DNA of 64,000 nt, taken from positions 2,480,001 to 2,544,000 of the forward strand of contig NZ_LS999521.1 of assembly GCF_900520355.1 (NCBI RefSeq), written 5' to 3'. Shown here piece by piece: positions 51,310 through 60,903 of this stretch (within the stretch, counting starts at the first letter, position 1; each line of letters begins with the position of its first letter). The stretch is from Acinetobacter calcoaceticus (lineage in GTDB: Bacteria; Pseudomonadota; Gammaproteobacteria; Pseudomonadales; Moraxellaceae). The notes under the pieces are model-generated. The model was not told where the DNA came from. It made no database searches and saw only the letters and a list, made by a program, of their open reading frames with translations. Made by a program: the position numbers and the translations under genes.

Positions 51310-51780
51310 TTAATATTTATCAAACCTAAACTTTTCCATATCGTATGGTATGTCTAGCTTCACACTCCATTGACTTGATTCTTCACTCATTATAACTGCA
51401 TCAACTTCAAAAGCATCTGTCTCACTAAAACCTTTTATTTTTAAAAAATTAACAAAACTAGAAGAGTTTATTTTATTGAGATACCCTACTCTTAAAGTAT
51501 CTATATATACTGCGATTTTATTTGTTTCTTTTTCAAGGCATATTACAGCATTTTTAAAGACCTTTACTCTACCACCATTTTGGTTACCGACTAAAGTTAT
51601 CAATTCTTCTTGGTATAAAGTTACAATTACTTCATGTTCAAAAAGATTTTTATTCTCTGTAAATATTTTTCCAGCTATTTTAAGAGTACTTTCGGGTAGC
51701 TCTAGATTAACTTTTGAAAAAAGTTTAAACAAAATATAAGCAAAAAGAAAAAGAATGAAAATTATTATAATAAAAGACAT
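51310..51780 (-). CDS. Membrane-anchored hypothetical protein (156 aa)
   Basis: One N-terminal membrane helix (SFIIIIFILFLFAYILFKLF) and a cytoplasmic or periplasmic domain of about 130 residues (EVIVTLYQEELITLVGNQNGGRVKVFKNAVICLE; VYIDTLRVGYLNKINSSSFVNFL). The start is the ATG at 51780, which follows AAGGATG; an upstream TTG would add 12 residues. Unrecognised, although the GYL segment recalls HIRAN-like folds. Confidence 0.6.
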   Translation of the reverse strand: MSFIIIIFILFLFAYILFKLFSKVNLELPESTLKIAGKIFTENKNLFEHEVIVTLYQEELITLVGNQNGGRVKVFKNAVICLEKETNKIAVYIDTLRVGYLNKINSSSFVNFLKIKGFSETDAFEVDAVIMSEESSQWSVKLDIPYDMEKFRFDKY

Positions 51781-51877
51781 ATTAAAAACATCCTTCTTAA
51801 TTTTATAAATTGGCAAAAAGAATAGTTATTCTTTCCACCAACCAATATTTTAAGAAAAAACATAATTTACTATATTA

Positions 51878-52024
51878 TTATTTTTTCTCATTTTTATCAT
51901 TTTGATTTAATTTCTCTATATCATTTTGATCAGGAGTTTTAGGTTCAAACTCTTTACCATCTTGTTGTTGCTGTTGTTGCTCTTTTGATTTGTCTTGATC
52001 GCTTTTAACTTGGTCCTGAGACAT
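51878..52024 (-). CDS. Small disordered acidic/Gln-rich protein (48 aa)
   Basis: The ATG at 52024 follows GGAGA by about 7 nt. The product is almost entirely hydrophilic with a KEQQQQQQDGKEFEPKTPDQ core and no hydrophobic segment, so it is probably unstructured. Similar in character to the protein at 52534. Such small hydrophilic proteins occur in Acinetobacter, some linked to stress; no function assigned. Confidence 0.6.
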   Translation of the reverse strand: MSQDQVKSDQDKSKEQQQQQQDGKEFEPKTPDQNDIEKLNQNDKNEKK

Positions 52025-52533
52025 TAGAGTCTCTCCTATTTAATAGTGTGTAGATGATTATCTAACACTTAGTTAACATAGTCCTTTTATCTTTATATAG
52101 ATACAACACAAGTGTATCTGAATGTGATACCACTGTTTATTATCAATAATAATATTTATATTAATACCCCTACAGAATAAACATTTTAAATCTCCATTTT
52201 TATTTTAAATTTTATTAGCTTTGATTTTACACCTTAAATACAAATTTAACCTATAAAAAACAATACCAAAATCCCTTTATACTATTGAATATAGGTATGG
52301 GTATTACAGTTTCATTAACCACCATCTATAAAATAAATTTAAAATATCTATTGATTCTTGTCTCATATTTAAATTTTACTTTTTAAATCAACAAATAAGA
52401 TATTTAAAAAAATTATTTCGATATTAAAATATATAAAGGAACATATCTCTACATACCACTCCTATAACTACCGCAATGTAACTCAGTTAAAGGTATACGA
52501 TTAAGCCTCACTACTCTTATTAAGAAGTTTAAA
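52025..52533. other. Intergenic region, 509 bp
   Basis: Extremely AT-rich. I see no ORF, conserved hairpin or repeat I can support. Divergent promoters for the two small disordered proteins are expected here. Confidence 0.5.
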
Positions 52534-52686
52534 ATGTCTGACTTCAAAGACTTTTCAAAAAAAGCAACTCAGGATCAAAATGATTCCACGCCAAAACCAA
52601 ATGAGGATAAAGTTGAAAAACCAACCCAGCCACCTGAATCAGGCAATTCTTTACCAAGTAAAAACAGTGAAGAACTAAATAAATAA
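52534..52686 (+). CDS. Small disordered protein (50 aa)
   Basis: An ATG opens MSDFKDFSKKATQDQNDSTP, followed by PKPNEDKVEKPTQPPESG and a polar tail, 50 residues in all, Pro/Glu/Lys-rich and without hydrophobic core. Ribosome site weak (AAGAAG). A terminator 24 bp after the stop supports transcription. Divergent from the similar 48-residue protein. Confidence 0.55.
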   Translation: MSDFKDFSKKATQDQNDSTPKPNEDKVEKPTQPPESGNSLPSKNSEELNK

Positions 52687-53165
52687 AAATATAAAACTTA
52701 ATTAATATAAAGAAGTCCAATATTTTTGGATTTCTTTTATATTAATTTTTCATAAACAATTTATTTTTTAAATTACTTTCCAATCAAGTCTTTTCCAAAT
52801 TTACCATCCAATTAATTTTTATATTATATTTCTCAACCACTCACACTCTATTTCTTTATCGGCATTTTTTGGGCGAGATAATTTAAAATTATATCTTTTT
52901 CTATCGATTGATCTCCCATATAAATACCTACAATCTAAAACAAATGATTTTCTTTAGATTACAGGATAAAAGAATAGATTTATAAATAATTATGTATTGA
53001 TAAATTTCAAAGATTAAATCTAAAAAAATATTTAAATTTCATTTTAATGAATAGGATACTTCAAATGATTTAATAAGAAAAAAGTCCACCCTATTTTAAT
53101 AATAAAAACTTTCAAATCTGGAAATGCTGAGAAAAAAAAGAATAAATGAGTCACATAACCGCATA
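52687..53165. other. Intergenic region, 479 bp
   Basis: Apart from the terminator at 52710-52738 this is AT-rich sequence with no supported feature. It lies between the small ORF and the end of the paa operon. Confidence 0.5.
52710..52738 (+). terminator. Terminator after the 50-aa protein gene
   Basis: AAGAAGTCCAA-TATTT-TTGGATTTCTTTT, with one mismatch in the stem. Confidence 0.75.
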
Positions 53166-53567
53166 TTACGGCGCGAGTCTGTAACACGTAGATGTAAATA
53201 AAGCGGTCTTATTATTCAAACCGTCTGTTATCACAACTTCATAATGCGCAAATTTTTTACTACTGCCGACCTTGGTTGCCGTTGCAAATAACACTTTATC
53301 TTTAGCACCGCTCATATAGCGAATATCAGCCTGTAGGCCAGTATATGGGGCATCGCCTGCATTACAAGCAACTGCAAAAGCGATATCGGCTAAAGAAAAT
53401 ATGACCCCGCCATGCACGCCACCCAATGCATTCATGTGTTCGTCTTTCACATTAAGCTGACAACGCGCTTCATCAAAACTGCGATGCAACACTTGAACAC
53501 CCAATAATGCTGCGAATTGATCGACAGCAGTGATTTCCATTTTTTGCACAAACGTCTCCCTACTCAT
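53166..53567 (-). CDS. paaI: PaaI hotdog-fold thioesterase
   Basis: 133 residues of the PaaI group (LGVQVLHRSFDEARCQLNVKDEHMNALGGVHGGVIFSLADIAFAVACN), with the catalytic Asp in the LADIAF helix and the HGG loop. It hydrolyses dead-end acyl-CoA esters of the phenylacetate pathway to free CoA. AAGGAAT precedes the ATG. Last gene of the cluster, 59 bp after paaY. Confidence 0.9.
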   Translation of the reverse strand: MSRETFVQKMEITAVDQFAALLGVQVLHRSFDEARCQLNVKDEHMNALGGVHGGVIFSLADIAFAVACNAGDAPYTGLQADIRYMSGAKDKVLFATATKVGSSKKFAHYEVVITDGLNNKTALFTSTCYRLAP

Positions 53568-53626
53568 GCGAGTATTCCTTAAGTATTATGAACCTATGTA
53601 TATTGAAATCGACTTATGAATAGCCG

Positions 53627-54232
53627 TTAAACACTATCTTGTTTAATCTGATAGTTTGAAGAACTAAAGTCCTTATAGGTCAGGCGGTCATCCAACTCTG
53701 AGCTTAAAGGCTGAACTTCTTGCATTGTATTTAAGCAGCGCTGGGCAAGCTCCATGTATTCTTGCGTACCGCGGGTTTTCCATTTTTTTTCTTGTTCTGA
53801 TAAATCACGTGCAACCTTGGCAGGACTACCCATTGCCAATACATTTGCCGGAATAATATCTTTGGTTTTGACCAAGCTATTTGCGCCAATAATGGTATTT
53901 TCACCAATTTCGGCATAGTCCAAAACTACACTATTCATGCCGACCAAAACATTTTTACCAATGCGGCAGCCATGTAAAGTTGTGCCATGCCCAATGTGTC
54001 CCATTTCCTCAACTAAAGTCACGCTTTGCGGAAAACCATGTACGGTGCAGCTATCTTGTATATTGGCATTTTGCTTAATGTGAATACGACCAAAATCGGC
54101 ACGCAATGAAGCAAATGGCCCTACATATACACCCGCTTCAATAATCACATCACCAATTAAAACAGCCGTTGGATGTACAAAAGCCTCTGGGCTGACCACC
54201 GGAATAACACCGTCAATACTATAACAAGGCAT
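53627..54232 (-). CDS. paaY: PaaY, gamma-carbonic-anhydrase-like thioesterase
   Basis: 201 residues. Left-handed beta-helix of hexapeptide repeats ([38 protein letters not shown]) with the zinc-type histidines in CTVHGFP and [13 protein letters not shown]. In the paa pathway it hydrolyses CoA adducts formed by the reactive epoxide. Overlaps paaX by 14 bp. Confidence 0.9.
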   Translation of the reverse strand: MPCYSIDGVIPVVSPEAFVHPTAVLIGDVIIEAGVYVGPFASLRADFGRIHIKQNANIQDSCTVHGFPQSVTLVEEMGHIGHGTTLHGCRIGKNVLVGMNSVVLDYAEIGENTIIGANSLVKTKDIIPANVLAMGSPAKVARDLSEQEKKWKTRGTQEYMELAQRCLNTMQEVQPLSSELDDRLTYKDFSSSNYQIKQDSV

Positions 54233-55184
54233 GATTTACCCTCTCATTTGTCGCAACCAAACCTCCGAAACGGCGCCAATAATGCGCTGAGGCATTTGGC
54301 ATTGGTCCTTCTGCTGTTGCAGCAACAGACAAGAAGTATTCATCCGCAGGTTCAAATACTTTTTTATAAATATTCATTGATAAAGTTCGTGCACTAATCG
54401 CTGGCCAGTCAGTTGGCAACAATTCAAGCGGTAATGCAGGGTCTTTTAATAAAATCCGTCGATAATAATGAATCAGCAAAGTTCGAATTTGAAAGGCCTG
54501 AACTGGTTCTAGTTGTTCGTTTTCTTGCATCAACAACACCCCAATTTCTCTAAAAATATCGAGAAACTGTAAATATCTTTGACGTAATTCATCGATTGGC
54601 CAGTTGGTTCTGAGCATACGCCCAATAGTATCGACCGAATTATTAAAGAGCTGCAATGTTTCGGCTTTAAACACCACCACTTGCTCACTCATATTTAAGT
54701 CAACCAATAAGCGTTGCAGTTCAATACGGTTACAACCTGGATAAGCCATTAAGTTTGTCGAAATATTGGCAAATCCTAACCATTCGAGTTCTTTTTTTAA
54801 CAACGCTTTATTTTCAGTGTCGAGGCTAGACATGAGAATAAGATCCCAATAATGATCCCACTCTTTCATCTGGTCGTTATAAATGCGTTGCTCGGCCTGC
54901 AAATAGGTCGAACGGCTTGAATCGGTAATTCGATAAAAACTGGTTCTGCCGATTTTGTCTGAACATAACCAATCATTTTTAACTAAACGAAAAACAGAAG
55001 TTCTTACAGCGCGGTCATTAAAACCAAACAGCTCTAATAACTGAATCAGGCTTGCAAGACTAATGTTCCCACCCCGATGAAGTACTGAATCTCCAAAAAT
55101 TGTCGAAATAAGCGAAGTTCCACTTAAGGTCTCATTCTTTACAACAGAATCAATTATTTGCTGTATTTTTGCACTCATACTCAT
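54219..55184 (-). CDS. paaX: PaaX, phenylacetyl-CoA-responsive repressor
   Basis: 321 residues, the usual PaaX length. Winged-helix part [50 protein letters not shown], then the PaaX-specific [25 protein letters not shown] and the C-terminal [27 protein letters not shown]. It represses paa promoters and is released by phenylacetyl-CoA. Cotranscribed downstream of paaK. Confidence 0.92.
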   Translation of the reverse strand: MSMSAKIQQIIDSVVKNETLSGTSLISTIFGDSVLHRGGNISLASLIQLLELFGFNDRAVRTSVFRLVKNDWLCSDKIGRTSFYRITDSSRSTYLQAEQRIYNDQMKEWDHYWDLILMSSLDTENKALLKKELEWLGFANISTNLMAYPGCNRIELQRLLVDLNMSEQVVVFKAETLQLFNNSVDTIGRMLRTNWPIDELRQRYLQFLDIFREIGVLLMQENEQLEPVQAFQIRTLLIHYYRRILLKDPALPLELLPTDWPAISARTLSMNIYKKVFEPADEYFLSVAATAEGPMPNASAHYWRRFGGLVATNERVNHALL

Positions 55185-55200
55185 GTCTTGGCGGCTAGTT

Positions 55201-55225
55201 TCAGGGTATAGATTCTATACCCTGA
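55201..55225. other. Perfect inverted repeat between paaK and paaX
   Basis: TCAGGGTATAG-ATT-CTATACCCTGA, an 11-bp perfect stem in the 53-bp gap. There is no U-run, so it is more likely an mRNA processing or stabilising hairpin, or a protein site, than a terminator. Confidence 0.65.
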
Positions 55226-55237
55226 ATGATCTTGATG

Positions 55238-56527
55238 TTAAGCAATCTGACGCATATCGATTACCCGCTTTGCCTTACCTTCCGAACGAGGTAAGGTCGC
55301 TTCTGTAACAACCTCTACAGTAACGCTAATCCCAATCATGGTTTTAATACGTTTCATCAACTCCTGAGCAAGCTGATTGGCCTGTATAGTACAGTTATGA
55401 CACATCTCTGTACGAATATGCAAAGTATCCATATGTCCTTTTTTAGTCACCAAAATTTCATAATTTGGAACTAAATTCGGAACTTGCAAAATTTGCTCTT
55501 CAATTTGGGTTGGAAAAACGTTCACGCCGCGAATAATCAGCATGTCGTCACTACGGCCCACAATTTTATCCATTTTACGCATTGCCAGATTTTCTCCCGC
55601 CAGTAAACGGGTCAAATCACGGGTACGGTAACGAATAATCGGCAGGCCTTCTTTGGTAATGGTCGTAAAGACTAATTCGCCAAGTTCACCATCTTTACAG
55701 ACTTCACCCGTTTCAGGGTTAATAATTTCTGGGTAGAAATGATCTTCCCAAATGGTTAATCCCTCGCCCTCACCTAGACATTGCATGGCAACACCCGGAC
55801 CCATTACCTCAGACAAACCATAAATATCGAGTGCTTTAATATTGAGGCGTTCTTCAATTTCACGGCGCAGTTCGTTGGTCCACGGCTCGGCACCAAAAAT
55901 ACCGACTTTTAAAGACGTATTACGTGCAGTACCAAATTGCTGTTCCAGCTTTTCGATAATACTCACGCAATACGATGGCGTAACCATAATTGCAGTAGGT
56001 TTAAAGTCTTGAATGAGCTGGACTTGCTTTTCAGTTTGTCCGCCAGACATTGGAATAACCGTCGCACCTAAGCGTTCAGCGCCATAATGTGCACCTAGAC
56101 CACCAGTAAACAGTCCATAGCCATAAGCAACCTGAATCATATCTTTGGCAGTTAAACCTGCCATACGTAAGCAACGCGCAACAATGTCCGACCACGTATT
56201 AATATCTTTTTGGGTATAACCTACGACGGTCGGTTTACCCGTTGTCCCAGATGACGCATGTAAACGCACAATCTGTTCTTGCGGTACGGCAAACATCCCA
56301 AAAGGATAGTTGTCTCTTAAATCCTGTTTGGTTGTAAATGGAAACTTCGCCAGATCGTCTAAAGTCACGAAGTCATTAGGATGTACACCTGCTTCATCGA
56401 ACTTTTTCTTATAGACCGGACTATTTTCATATACAAAAGTCAGGGTTTGTTTTAACCGTTTAGTTTGCAGTTCTCTAAGCTCTGCAAGTGTTAATTGTTC
56501 AACATTATCCGTTGTAAGGCTGTCCAT
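55238..56527 (-). CDS. paaK: Phenylacetate-CoA ligase
   Basis: 429 residues from the ATG at 56527, which follows GAGGAG. Adenylate-forming enzyme: ATP loop HASSGTTGKPTVVGYT, IFGAEPWTNELRREIE, YGLSEVMGPGVAMQC and the C-terminal hinge GRSDDMLIIRGVNVFPTQIEE. Converts phenylacetate, ATP and CoA into phenylacetyl-CoA, the first step and the PaaX inducer. Confidence 0.94.
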   Translation of the reverse strand: MDSLTTDNVEQLTLAELRELQTKRLKQTLTFVYENSPVYKKKFDEAGVHPNDFVTLDDLAKFPFTTKQDLRDNYPFGMFAVPQEQIVRLHASSGTTGKPTVVGYTQKDINTWSDIVARCLRMAGLTAKDMIQVAYGYGLFTGGLGAHYGAERLGATVIPMSGGQTEKQVQLIQDFKPTAIMVTPSYCVSIIEKLEQQFGTARNTSLKVGIFGAEPWTNELRREIEERLNIKALDIYGLSEVMGPGVAMQCLGEGEGLTIWEDHFYPEIINPETGEVCKDGELGELVFTTITKEGLPIIRYRTRDLTRLLAGENLAMRKMDKIVGRSDDMLIIRGVNVFPTQIEEQILQVPNLVPNYEILVTKKGHMDTLHIRTEMCHNCTIQANQLAQELMKRIKTMIGISVTVEVVTEATLPRSEGKAKRVIDMRQIA

Positions 56528-56567
56528 CGCCTCTCTCCTCATTATGTAATTTTAAAAACCGTCTGAA

Positions 56568-57776
56568 TTAATTTAAGTTTTCCAAAATCAGTGCGACACC
56601 TTGTCCAACACCCACACACATCGTGCAAAGTGCATAGCGTCCACCTCGTTTTTTTAGCTCACGTGTTGCGGTAATGACTAAGCGTGTACCACTCATACCG
56701 AGCGGATGTCCTAGCGCAATCGCACCACCATTTGGGTTCACGCGTTCATCGTCATCTTTTAGACCAAGTTCACGCATACAAGCTAAAGATTGGGCTGCGA
56801 ATGCTTCATTTAGTTCAATCACATCCATCTGATCTAGTGTTAAACCTGTCTGCTTTAAAATTTTCTGCACAGCCGGAACAGGACCTATACCCATATATTT
56901 GGGTTCAACACCCGCACTTGCAATGCCAATCACACGTGCTAAAGGTTTTAAACCATGGGTATCTGCAAATTCACGGTTGGTAATGAGCACACACGCGGCA
57001 CCGTCATTTACACCAGAAGCATTTCCGGCTGTCACTGACCCGCCTTCTTTTCTAAAAGGTGCTTTAAGCTTAGCGAGTGCTTCAAGTGTCGTTTCACGCG
57101 GATGTTCATCGCGATTAACAACGTTCACATTTTTCTTACGGTCTACAATCTCGACAGGCAAAATCTCGTCGGTAAAGAAACCATTTTGTTGTGCAGCAGC
57201 CGTCTTTTGTTGGCTACGCAATGCAAAAGCATCTTGGTCTTCACGACTAATCTGATATTTTTCAGCTACATTTTCGGCAGTTTCCGGCATGCTGTCGGTG
57301 CCGTATTGTGCTTTAAGTTGTTTATTTACAAAGCGCCAACCAATGGTTGTGTCATAAATTTCAGGGGTTCGGCTAAACGCTTCGGTCGGTTTAGCTTGTA
57401 CAAATGGTGCACGGCTCATCGACTCAACACCACCAGCCAAAACGAACTGTGCTTCACCTGCTTTAATTGAGCGTGCAGCAAGCCCTACTGCATCTAAACC
57501 CGATGCACACAAGCGATTAACAGTCATGGCTGGTACCGCATCAGGTAAGCCTGCCAACAATGTCGCCATACGTGCAACATTACGGTTGTCTTCACCAGCC
57601 TGATTGGCACATCCTAAAAATACTTCATCTACAGTATTCCAAGGTAGGTTCGGGTGTTTATCTTTTAAATATTTGATGGGCAATGCAGCTAAATCATCTG
57701 CACGTACAGCACTTAGGGCACCTGCATATCGTCCAATTGGGGTACGAATAAAATCGCAAATTAAAACGTCTTCCAT
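56568..57776 (-). CDS. paaJ: 3-oxoadipyl-CoA/3-oxo-5,6-dehydrosuberyl-CoA thiolase
   Basis: 402 residues. Nucleophilic Cys in [12 protein letters not shown] at about residue 90, [12 protein letters not shown], the His motif [14 protein letters not shown] and the second Cys in [10 protein letters not shown]. Carries out the two thiolytic steps near the end of the pathway. A PcaF-type thiolase would look alike; the position in paa decides. Confidence 0.93.
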   Translation of the reverse strand: MEDVLICDFIRTPIGRYAGALSAVRADDLAALPIKYLKDKHPNLPWNTVDEVFLGCANQAGEDNRNVARMATLLAGLPDAVPAMTVNRLCASGLDAVGLAARSIKAGEAQFVLAGGVESMSRAPFVQAKPTEAFSRTPEIYDTTIGWRFVNKQLKAQYGTDSMPETAENVAEKYQISREDQDAFALRSQQKTAAAQQNGFFTDEILPVEIVDRKKNVNVVNRDEHPRETTLEALAKLKAPFRKEGGSVTAGNASGVNDGAACVLITNREFADTHGLKPLARVIGIASAGVEPKYMGIGPVPAVQKILKQTGLTLDQMDVIELNEAFAAQSLACMRELGLKDDDERVNPNGGAIALGHPLGMSGTRLVITATRELKKRGGRYALCTMCVGVGQGVALILENLN

Positions 57777-57788
57777 GTTGACTCCTGA

Positions 57789-59327
57789 TTATGCAAATTC
57801 GGTCATATCACGTGAATATTGAGTAGCAATGTTTTGAGTTTTCGCTACATATTGCTTGAGGTAGATACTCGCGCGATATTTTTCCTCTCCATACAGTGCA
57901 TATAAGTTATTTAAGGTTTGGAGCACATAAGCACCGCCCATTTGTGTCAACCACTGGTAAGGGCCTTTAGGATAGTTCACTCCATATTTCATGGCATTAT
58001 CAATATCTTCCAGACTCGCAACACCATGTAAACTTACTTCACATGCTTCATTAATGAGTAAAGCGATGGTGCGTAAGGTTAACAGTGCCGGATGGTCTTT
58101 AATCCACATGACGCTCATGCCAAATTGCGCAAAGTAAGCTTCAACTTTAGCCAAATCACTTGCTTCACACAGTTCGTTATGACTGAGCACCACAGCCTGA
58201 GCTTTTTCAAAATCATGATGCCAATCCATCAAAACCACTTTACGGCTCAGATAATGAATATTAGCTGATTCACCTTGGCTTAAACGTAAGTCGATATCAT
58301 CAATTTGAAGAATATTGTCATCGTTCACAGATCCGCTTTTTAAATCTAAACGCGTTAAAAAAGTAGGTAGCTGAGACCAAGCACCTTTTAGCTGAATACG
58401 TGCATCAACTGGCTTGGCAACTACTGCTTGAGGCTGAAATGTCTCGTACTGATTTTTTTCGTTATAGCGATAAAAGCCTTGTTTTGACTTACGGCCCCAA
58501 GCACCCGCATCGACTAATTCTTTTTGAATGAGGCTTGGACGGTAGCGTGGTTCGTAAAAAAACTCTTGATAAACGCTTTGTGTCACTGAAAAGTTAACAT
58601 CTTGCCCAATGAGGTCTGTAAGTTCACACGGCCCCATCGCAAAACCGCCACATTGCTTTAACGCATAATCTAGTTGGTCGTAGCTGGTGACTTGTTCTTG
58701 CAGTGCTCTAAAACCTTCTGCATAAAACGGACGTGCAATTCGGTTGACAATAAAACCGGGAGTCGACTTGGTTAATACTGGAATTTTTTTCCAGCTCAAC
58801 ATCAAGTTTTTTAAAGCCAAACATAGGCTATTTGGTGTTTTTAAACCTTGTACAATTTCGACCAGTTTCATGACTGGCGCAGGGTTAAAAAAGTGTAAAC
58901 CTACCACGCGCTCAGGGTGAGCAATGCCAGCCGAAATTGCAGTCACTGAGATTGAAGATGTGTTACTTGCAAAAATGGTTTGCGCACTACAAATTTCAGC
59001 AAGCTGCTTAAATAAAGACTGTTTAACTTCTTTTTTCTCAACGACTGCTTCAATGACTAAGTCGGCATCACGTAGCGCTTCAACTTGATTCACCACAGTT
59101 AAACGCGCTAAGGCTTCATCAGCTTGCTGTTGTGTGAGCTTGCTCTTTTCGACCAGCTTTTTAAAAGTCTGCCCCAAGCCCTCAACGGCTTGTTGCGCTT
59201 TTTGAGCATCCAGATCATATAAAACAGTCGAGTGCCCATTGACGATAGCTAACTGAGCAATTCCAATGCCCATAGTTCCAGAACCAATTACGGCAATTTG
59301 GGCACGAGATAAATCTAGATCTGTCAT
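57789..59327 (-). CDS. paaH: 3-hydroxyadipyl-CoA dehydrogenase
   Basis: 512 residues. NAD-binding Rossmann start IAVIGSGTMGIGIAQLAI, VEKKEVKQSLF, SNTSSISVTAI and HFFNPAPVMKLVEIV, then two 3HCDH C-terminal domains, the second ending near MKYGVNYPKGPYQWL. The long two-domain form is usual for PaaH. 3 bp upstream of it lies the end of paaG. Confidence 0.93.
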   Translation of the reverse strand: MTDLDLSRAQIAVIGSGTMGIGIAQLAIVNGHSTVLYDLDAQKAQQAVEGLGQTFKKLVEKSKLTQQQADEALARLTVVNQVEALRDADLVIEAVVEKKEVKQSLFKQLAEICSAQTIFASNTSSISVTAISAGIAHPERVVGLHFFNPAPVMKLVEIVQGLKTPNSLCLALKNLMLSWKKIPVLTKSTPGFIVNRIARPFYAEGFRALQEQVTSYDQLDYALKQCGGFAMGPCELTDLIGQDVNFSVTQSVYQEFFYEPRYRPSLIQKELVDAGAWGRKSKQGFYRYNEKNQYETFQPQAVVAKPVDARIQLKGAWSQLPTFLTRLDLKSGSVNDDNILQIDDIDLRLSQGESANIHYLSRKVVLMDWHHDFEKAQAVVLSHNELCEASDLAKVEAYFAQFGMSVMWIKDHPALLTLRTIALLINEACEVSLHGVASLEDIDNAMKYGVNYPKGPYQWLTQMGGAYVLQTLNNLYALYGEEKYRASIYLKQYVAKTQNIATQYSRDMTEFA

Positions 59328-59329
59328 GC

Positions 59330-60124
59330 TTAGCGCCCTTTAAAATTTGGTTCACGTTTATTCATAAAGGCTTGCACACCTTCGCGATAATCTTCCGAGC
59401 GTCCAGCAATACGTTGTAAATCTCGCTCTAACAACACTTGCTCATCAAAGGTGTTATTACTTGATTGATGAATCGCTTTTTTAATAAGAGATAAACCAAA
59501 TGTAGGCTGTTTCGCTAAACGTTCTGCGAGCTCAGTGACTTTTGTTTTAAGCTCAGCGTCTTCAACCACATCCCAAATCATGCCCCATTCTTTTGCGGTT
59601 TCTGCTGGCAACTTGTCGCCTAATAAGGTCAAACCCATAGCGCGAGCATGGCCTACAGCACGTGGTAAAAACCATGTACCAGCCGAGTCTGGAACCAAAC
59701 CTAAGCGACAAAATGCTTGTACAAAGTTTGCCGATTTGGCTGCAATCACCAAATCACATGCCAGTGCAATATTTGCCCCTGCACCTGCTGCCACACCATT
59801 TACGGCACAAATGACAGGCTTTGGCATATTTACAATCGTTTTAATCAGCGGGTTATAGTAAGTTTCAATGGAATATCCTAAATCTGGAGCTTCAGCATTT
59901 GGGTCTACTACACGATCACCTAAATCTTGACCTGCACAAAAGCCACGGCCTTCGCCACTAATCACGACGCAGCGAACATCTGCATTTTTACTCCACAGGT
60001 TTAAGACCTCAGCCACTTCACGATGCATATCAACGTTAAAGCTATTCAGTGCTTTTGGGCGGTTAAATGTCAGGTAGCCAACACCATTTTTTTCTTTAGC
60101 AATAATATTTTGATAGTCCATCAC
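59330..60124 (-). CDS. paaG: Ring-1,2-epoxyphenylacetyl-CoA isomerase
   Basis: 264 residues of the crotonase fold: oxyanion segment GRGFCAGQDLGDR and NGVAAGAGANIALACDLVIA, and the catalytic Asp in RLGLVPDSAGTWFLPR, characteristic of PaaG. Converts the epoxide to the oxepin-CoA. The start overlaps the paaF stop by 4 bp. Confidence 0.93.
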   Translation of the reverse strand: MMDYQNIIAKEKNGVGYLTFNRPKALNSFNVDMHREVAEVLNLWSKNADVRCVVISGEGRGFCAGQDLGDRVVDPNAEAPDLGYSIETYYNPLIKTIVNMPKPVICAVNGVAAGAGANIALACDLVIAAKSANFVQAFCRLGLVPDSAGTWFLPRAVGHARAMGLTLLGDKLPAETAKEWGMIWDVVEDAELKTKVTELAERLAKQPTFGLSLIKKAIHQSSNNTFDEQVLLERDLQRIAGRSEDYREGVQAFMNKREPNFKGR

Positions 60125-60894
60125 TCACCTCTAAACACTGGCTTTCTTTTCTCAAAAAAAGCATTAATCCCTTCGTTTCGATCTTTTGTAGCCGCCAACC
60201 AGACAAAGTTTTGACGTTCAAACTTAAGTCCCTGACTTAAAGTCGTTTCATGAATATTTTTAATTGATTGTTTAATCACGCGAATCGCTAAAGGCGCTTG
60301 TTTCGCAATTTTGGCCGCAAGTTGAACCGCATATTCAACGGTTAACTCAGTCGGCACCACCTGACTGCAAATACCATGTTGCTCTGCCTGTTTTACCGAA
60401 ATCATCTCACCTGTCATTGCCCAGCGCATTGTGAGTTGCTGACCCACCAAGCGTGCTAAACGCTGTGTTCCGCCTGCACCCGGCAACATACCAAGGCCAA
60501 TTTCAGGTAAAGCAAAACGGGCATTTTCACCGCAAATCACCATATCCGAATGCAAAACCAACTCAAACCCAGCGCCTAAGGCATAACCATTTACTGCGGT
60601 AATGAGCGGCTTACTAAAAGCATCAATTTTTTGCCAAAGCTTCGGGCGAATATCGAGTTGCAAAGTGACAGAGTCCATAGCAGCCAACTCTGTAAGATCT
60701 GCCCCAGCTGCAAAACATTGAGCGTTACCCGTTAAAACCACCGCTTTAACTTGTGAATTATGTTCAGCTTCTTCGAGCAATTCGCATAAACACTGCAATG
60801 TTGCATTGTTTAAAGCATTTCTTTTCTCTGGACGGTTTAGTGTTAATAACAAAACACCTTCTGCCGCTGTGTTGGCTTTAATCAACTCTTGCAT
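60121..60894 (-). CDS. paaF: 2,3-dehydroadipyl-CoA hydratase
   Basis: 257 residues, crotonase fold: FAAGADLTELA and NGYALGAGFELVLHSDMVI, with the catalytic Glu in PEIGLGMLPGAGGTQRLARLVG. Differs from PaaG in the catalytic segment (GLGMLPGAGG versus GLVPDSAGT). 9 bp downstream of paaE. Confidence 0.93.
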   Translation of the reverse strand: MQELIKANTAAEGVLLLTLNRPEKRNALNNATLQCLCELLEEAEHNSQVKAVVLTGNAQCFAAGADLTELAAMDSVTLQLDIRPKLWQKIDAFSKPLITAVNGYALGAGFELVLHSDMVICGENARFALPEIGLGMLPGAGGTQRLARLVGQQLTMRWAMTGEMISVKQAEQHGICSQVVPTELTVEYAVQLAAKIAKQAPLAIRVIKQSIKNIHETTLSQGLKFERQNFVWLAATKDRNEGINAFFEKRKPVFRGE

Positions 60895-60903
60895 GAGAAG
60901 CCT

